Shown piece after piece: positions 6,339-8,382 of a stretch of 8,382 nucleotides of DNA. Origin of the DNA: Planctomycetota bacterium (lineage in GTDB: Bacteria > Planctomycetota > B129-G9); assembly GCA_030622295.1 (NCBI GenBank), contig JAUXGI010000032.1:1-8382 (forward strand). Direction: 5' to 3'. Positions within the stretch are counted from its first letter, which is position 1. Every line of letters begins with the position of its first letter. The position numbers and the translations under genes were made by a program. Below the pieces are notes generated by a model. It saw only the letters and a program-made list of their open reading frames with translations, was not told where the DNA came from and ran no database searches.

Positions 6339-7376
6339 TTATTGTTTAGGGCACACCCCGACAGTGCCACACGCTTCCCTTTCCTCGATAAGTATTTCTG
6401 CAGCGAGGAACTTGCGGATGACATCGGCGTTGGTCAGAAGGTGCTGCGTTATCTGCGGTGTGGAGAAGGCGCTCCTGCCCTCGCACAGCGCGAGCGGCAG
6501 CGGCAACTGGTCCGCGAGGTATTTGTCCACCGTCGCTTCGGAGCGGTGGAATTCGATGAACTCCTTCACCATCCCGTCCGCAATCTTCTCCGCCTTTACC
6601 CCTATCTTGCCCAGGCCGAAGCAGCAGGCGCTGGAGTTTTCGTATTCGGCAAGGAGGAGCACATACGTCCCGCGCCCCACGCCTGAGGAGGTCTTTATCT
6701 CGGTCTTAAACTTCCTGATGTTCCTGCTTTTCAACTGCGACGCCGTCTGCTTGATGAACCGCTCGGCGATATTCCGCGGCAGGTTGTTCACGGCGGCGCG
6801 GATTGTCAGGCGCTCCAGTTTTCCGCGCTCGGCCATAGAGATGGGCGCGAAGCCGGACGCGGGGCGGATGTTTGCGCGTATCTCTCCGCCGCCCTTCGGG
6901 TAGAACCCCGGCGATATCAGTTCGAGGTCGATATCAAGACCGATTCTTCGCATGAACGGCAGCCACTGCAAATCGAGGTAATCGTATGTGGGCGCGAAGT
7001 GGTTGTGGGTGCCGCCGCGTATGATGACTTCGGACGCCCCGTCCGCCAGCGACAGCGGCAGTGCGATTGTCTGGAGGACCAGGCTGGTGCTGCCCGCGGT
7101 GCCGATGTCGATTTCGTGTTTCCCGGCGGTTATCCTGCCGGGCACGAAGGAAAGTTCGCGCGAGGCCTTTTCCGCGCCCTCGACCTGCGCCGAACAGACG
7201 CGCTGCGTCGCCAGGACGCACTGGACATGCTGATTGCGCAGGCCGGGGTTGGGCCGGTTGTGCCTAATATTGATTATCCTGAAAGGCCTGCCCGTGACGG
7301 CGGAGAGGGTGAGAGCGGTGCGGACTATCTGCCCGCCGCCCTCGCCCTGTGCGCCGTCTATCTTCACGAATTCCAT
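6339..7376 (-). CDS. rtcA: RNA 3'-terminal phosphate cyclase
   Basis: RtcA uses ATP to convert an RNA 3'-phosphate to a 2',3'-cyclic phosphate through an adenylylated histidine, and takes part in RNA end processing and repair in the cytoplasm. From ATG 7376 the protein has 345 residues, close to the usual size of about 340. Motifs in order: IDGAQGEGGGQIVRTAL from residue 6, RPNPGLRNQH (41-50), GTAGSTSLVLQT (92-103), GGTHNHFAPTYDYL (121-134), GFYPKGGGE (157-165), VDKYLADQLPLPLAL (283-297) and QHLLTN with His312 as the expected adenylylated residue. All look intact. ATG 7376 matches the family N-terminus. An in-frame ATG at 7436 would add 20 atypical residues but overlaps the upstream kinase stop as ATGA, so coupled initiation there is possible. 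No rtcB or rtcR is visible; the partner here is a P-loop kinase. Confidence 0.93.
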   Translation of the reverse strand: MEFVKIDGAQGEGGGQIVRTALTLSAVTGRPFRIINIRHNRPNPGLRNQHVQCVLATQRVCSAQVEGAEKASRELSFVPGRITAGKHEIDIGTAGSTSLVLQTIALPLSLADGASEVIIRGGTHNHFAPTYDYLDLQWLPFMRRIGLDIDLELISPGFYPKGGGEIRANIRPASGFAPISMAERGKLERLTIRAAVNNLPRNIAERFIKQTASQLKSRNIRKFKTEIKTSSGVGRGTYVLLLAEYENSSACCFGLGKIGVKAEKIADGMVKEFIEFHRSEATVDKYLADQLPLPLALCEGRSAFSTPQITQHLLTNADVIRKFLAAEILIEEREACGTVGVCPKQ

Positions 7377-7432
7377 CTCGGGACCATCCACGATTCTTCT
7401 GAATGAAGCAAAAGGTATTAGATCCCTCTGCT

Positions 7433-8005
7433 TCATTTCCTCTTGCGTTTGCGCCTTGCCGGCGAAGTGCTGTCGGATGGAGAAACCTTGATTCTGCCTA
7501 TGCCGCGGGCGAGCAGTTTTCTCATATGCCCCACGGTCTCCATGATACCCATGTCCGTGGTGTCAACGAAAACGCCCAGATTGCCGGCATCGGCGTGCAT
7601 GGAATTATGGAGTTTTCTTACGTGTTGCCTGAGTTTTCCCGAGCCGGTCTTCATTTCCTCGCGCTGCTGGAGCACCTGAACGTCACCCGAAAGGGTGTAT
7701 CCGTACACCGCCGCGTTACGGGTTTTCAGCGCCCGGCAGAATATCCCCAGGTCTTTCCCCGTGGGAAACACCCCGTCCACAATGACCGTGTAGCCGGCTT
7801 CGAGAAAATTGTCCGTCAGGGCGGCGGCATTTCTGTAAGCCAGGTCGATTTGCCCGCGGGTGAGCCTGTGCTCGGCAACAAGATGCCGCAGGATATCCAC
7901 GTCTATATGCACGCCCTTCTTGACGGACCTGCTCAGAATGTGCGACACAGTGGATTTTCCCACGCCCGAAGGCCCATTGATGATGATACTCTTGTGGCCG
8001 GTCAT
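7433..8005 (-). CDS. P-loop kinase (AAA_33 / polynucleotide-kinase-like)
   Basis: This is a small ATP-dependent kinase of unknown substrate. From ATG 8005 it has 190 residues. Walker A is NGPSGVGKST (10-19). HIDVDILRHL (Asp35, Asp37, Arg40) gives the D-x-x-R pattern that contacts the acceptor in polynucleotide-kinase-like enzymes. VIVDGVFPTG (74-83) holds a likely second acidic residue, and a lid-like segment carries Arg115, Arg126 and Arg130. The C-terminus ends in a basic RRKRKRK tail, suggestive of nucleic-acid contact. The frame stays open upstream through ATG 8053 and a TTG at 8146; the extra residues lie partly in the inverted repeat and no Shine-Dalgarno sequence favours any start, so 8005 is chosen because the fold begins just after it. 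The stop overlaps the first possible rtcA ATG. A role in phosphorylating RNA 5' ends is inference; chloramphenicol-phosphotransferase- or zeta-toxin-like kinases share these motifs. Confidence 0.8.
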   Translation of the reverse strand: MTGHKSIIINGPSGVGKSTVSHILSRSVKKGVHIDVDILRHLVAEHRLTRGQIDLAYRNAAALTDNFLEAGYTVIVDGVFPTGKDLGIFCRALKTRNAAVYGYTLSGDVQVLQQREEMKTGSGKLRQHVRKLHNSMHADAGNLGVFVDTTDMGIMETVGHMRKLLARGIGRIKVSPSDSTSPARRKRKRK

Positions 8006-8092
8006 GCTTGAATCCCGAACAGAAAGGTTTTGTATGACTTTTTCAGGATACATCAGGAGAAGCGGTGTGTCCAGCAGATTCCCCGTGTTGTG

Positions 8093-8175
8093 TGAGTCCC
8101 AACCTATCCGCAAACCCTGCCCGTACTTCCTTTCAAGTGAAGTCAAAAAAAGGGTGTACTTCAGAAATGTGGGTA
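8093..8175 (-). repeat. Left arm of an 83/84-bp inverted repeat
   Basis: This arm is the reverse complement of 8299-8382, identical except for one base in a homopolymer (seven As here, eight Ts there). On the minus strand it stays in frame with the kinase ORF and would encode FLKYTLFLTSLERKYG and following residues. It may therefore be part of a longer kinase N-terminus or of its leader. Confidence 0.9.
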
Positions 8176-8197
8176 GGCGGCTCTGGTTGCTATGCTG

Positions 8198-8296
8198 GAC
8201 GGGGAGTCATCCGCCTGAGGCGGATTCCCGTCGGCCCCGATAAATCGGGGCCTCCTCCTCAGCGTCTGACCCCCTTTCCTCTGTGTCGGGGAAAGG
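8198..8296. repeat. Cluster of three hairpins between the inverted-repeat arms
   Basis: Three stem-loops stand in a row in the 123-base spacer. The first spans 8198-8232: ATCCGCC (8209-8215) with GGCGGAT (8219-8225), plus an outer GACGGG/CCCGTC stem. The second is a perfect 8-bp stem (8233-8240 with 8245-8252, loop TAAA), beginning at the base after the first ends. The third pairs CCTTTCC (8273-8279) with GGAAAGG (8290-8296). No gene is seen in this spacer, and no T-run supports terminator function. Confidence 0.7.
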
Positions 8297-8298
8297 TT

Positions 8299-8382
8299 TA
8301 CCCACATTTCTGAAGTACACCCTTTTTTTTGACTTCACTTGAAAGGAAGTACGGGCAGGGTTTGCGGATAGGTTGGGACTCA
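8299..8382 (+). repeat. Right arm of the 83/84-bp inverted repeat, reaching the window end
   Basis: This arm mirrors 8093-8175 and is still matching at the last base, so the repeat may continue beyond the window. Its extra T breaks the frame that the left arm keeps open: read on the plus strand, the equivalent frame meets a stop soon after the T-run. It is either a true inverted duplication of the region before the kinase gene or an artefact at a contig end. Confidence 0.9.

Noticed and set aside
6246..6686. Plus-strand open frame of 146 codons overlapping the 3' end of rtcA.
   Set aside because: It is antisense to conserved RtcA motifs, has no recognisable domain, and its first 90 bases lie in the MITE-like element.
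1..8382. CRISPR arrays, integrons, phage genes, toxin-antitoxin pairs.
   Set aside because: No regularly spaced direct repeats, integrase, phage protein or convincing toxin-antitoxin pair was found; the kinase's resemblance to zeta toxins is limited to general P-loop kinase motifs, and no antitoxin partner is present.

Overview
The window is bacterial chromosomal DNA, GC-rich by eye, with GC-rich third codon positions. Two proteins carry lipoprotein signal peptides and a third is a membrane-anchored cyclic-di-GMP enzyme, which suggests a Gram-negative (diderm) organism. Abundant intergenic palindromes fit a poorly cultured environmental lineage, but no single gene fixes the phylum. There is no rRNA, tRNA, CRISPR array, integrase or transposase gene.

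Left part, plus strand. Positions 1-1515 hold the 3' portion of a membrane-bound GGDEF/HD-GYP protein whose start lies outside the window. A good sigma70-type promoter (1568-1596) then drives a large TPR lipoprotein with a zinc-protease-like HELGH motif (1621-3822). Next come a perfect 43-bp palindrome (3824-3866), a weaker promoter, and a small lipoprotein built of four repeats of about 23 residues (3957-4541). The stretch 4542-4868 holds hairpins, a doubtful small ORF and the leader of the next gene. A glycine C-acetyltransferase gene (kbl, 4869-6056) ends at a clear intrinsic terminator (6084-6120).

Convergent intergenic region, 6121-6338. This is not simple spacer. A 13-bp perfect inverted repeat bounds about 185 bp that looks like a non-autonomous, MITE-like element. 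Nested in it is a 58-nt sequence able to fold as a gap-free three-way junction.

Right part, minus strand. A P-loop kinase gene (start near 8005, stop 7433) lies directly upstream of rtcA, the RNA 3'-phosphate cyclase. The first possible rtcA ATG overlaps the kinase stop as ATGA, so the two are probably co-transcribed and may form an RNA-end-processing pair. Upstream of the kinase is an 83/84-bp inverted repeat (8093-8175 and 8299-8382) with a hairpin-rich centre. Its right arm runs to the last base of the window, so it is either a real inverted duplication or an assembly turn-around.

The plus-strand genes do not form one pathway: second-messenger signalling, two envelope lipoproteins and threonine/glycine metabolism sit side by side, each with its own apparent promoter or terminator. 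The most interesting points are the kinase-rtcA pair, the MITE-like element with its three-way-junction core, and the terminal inverted repeat.
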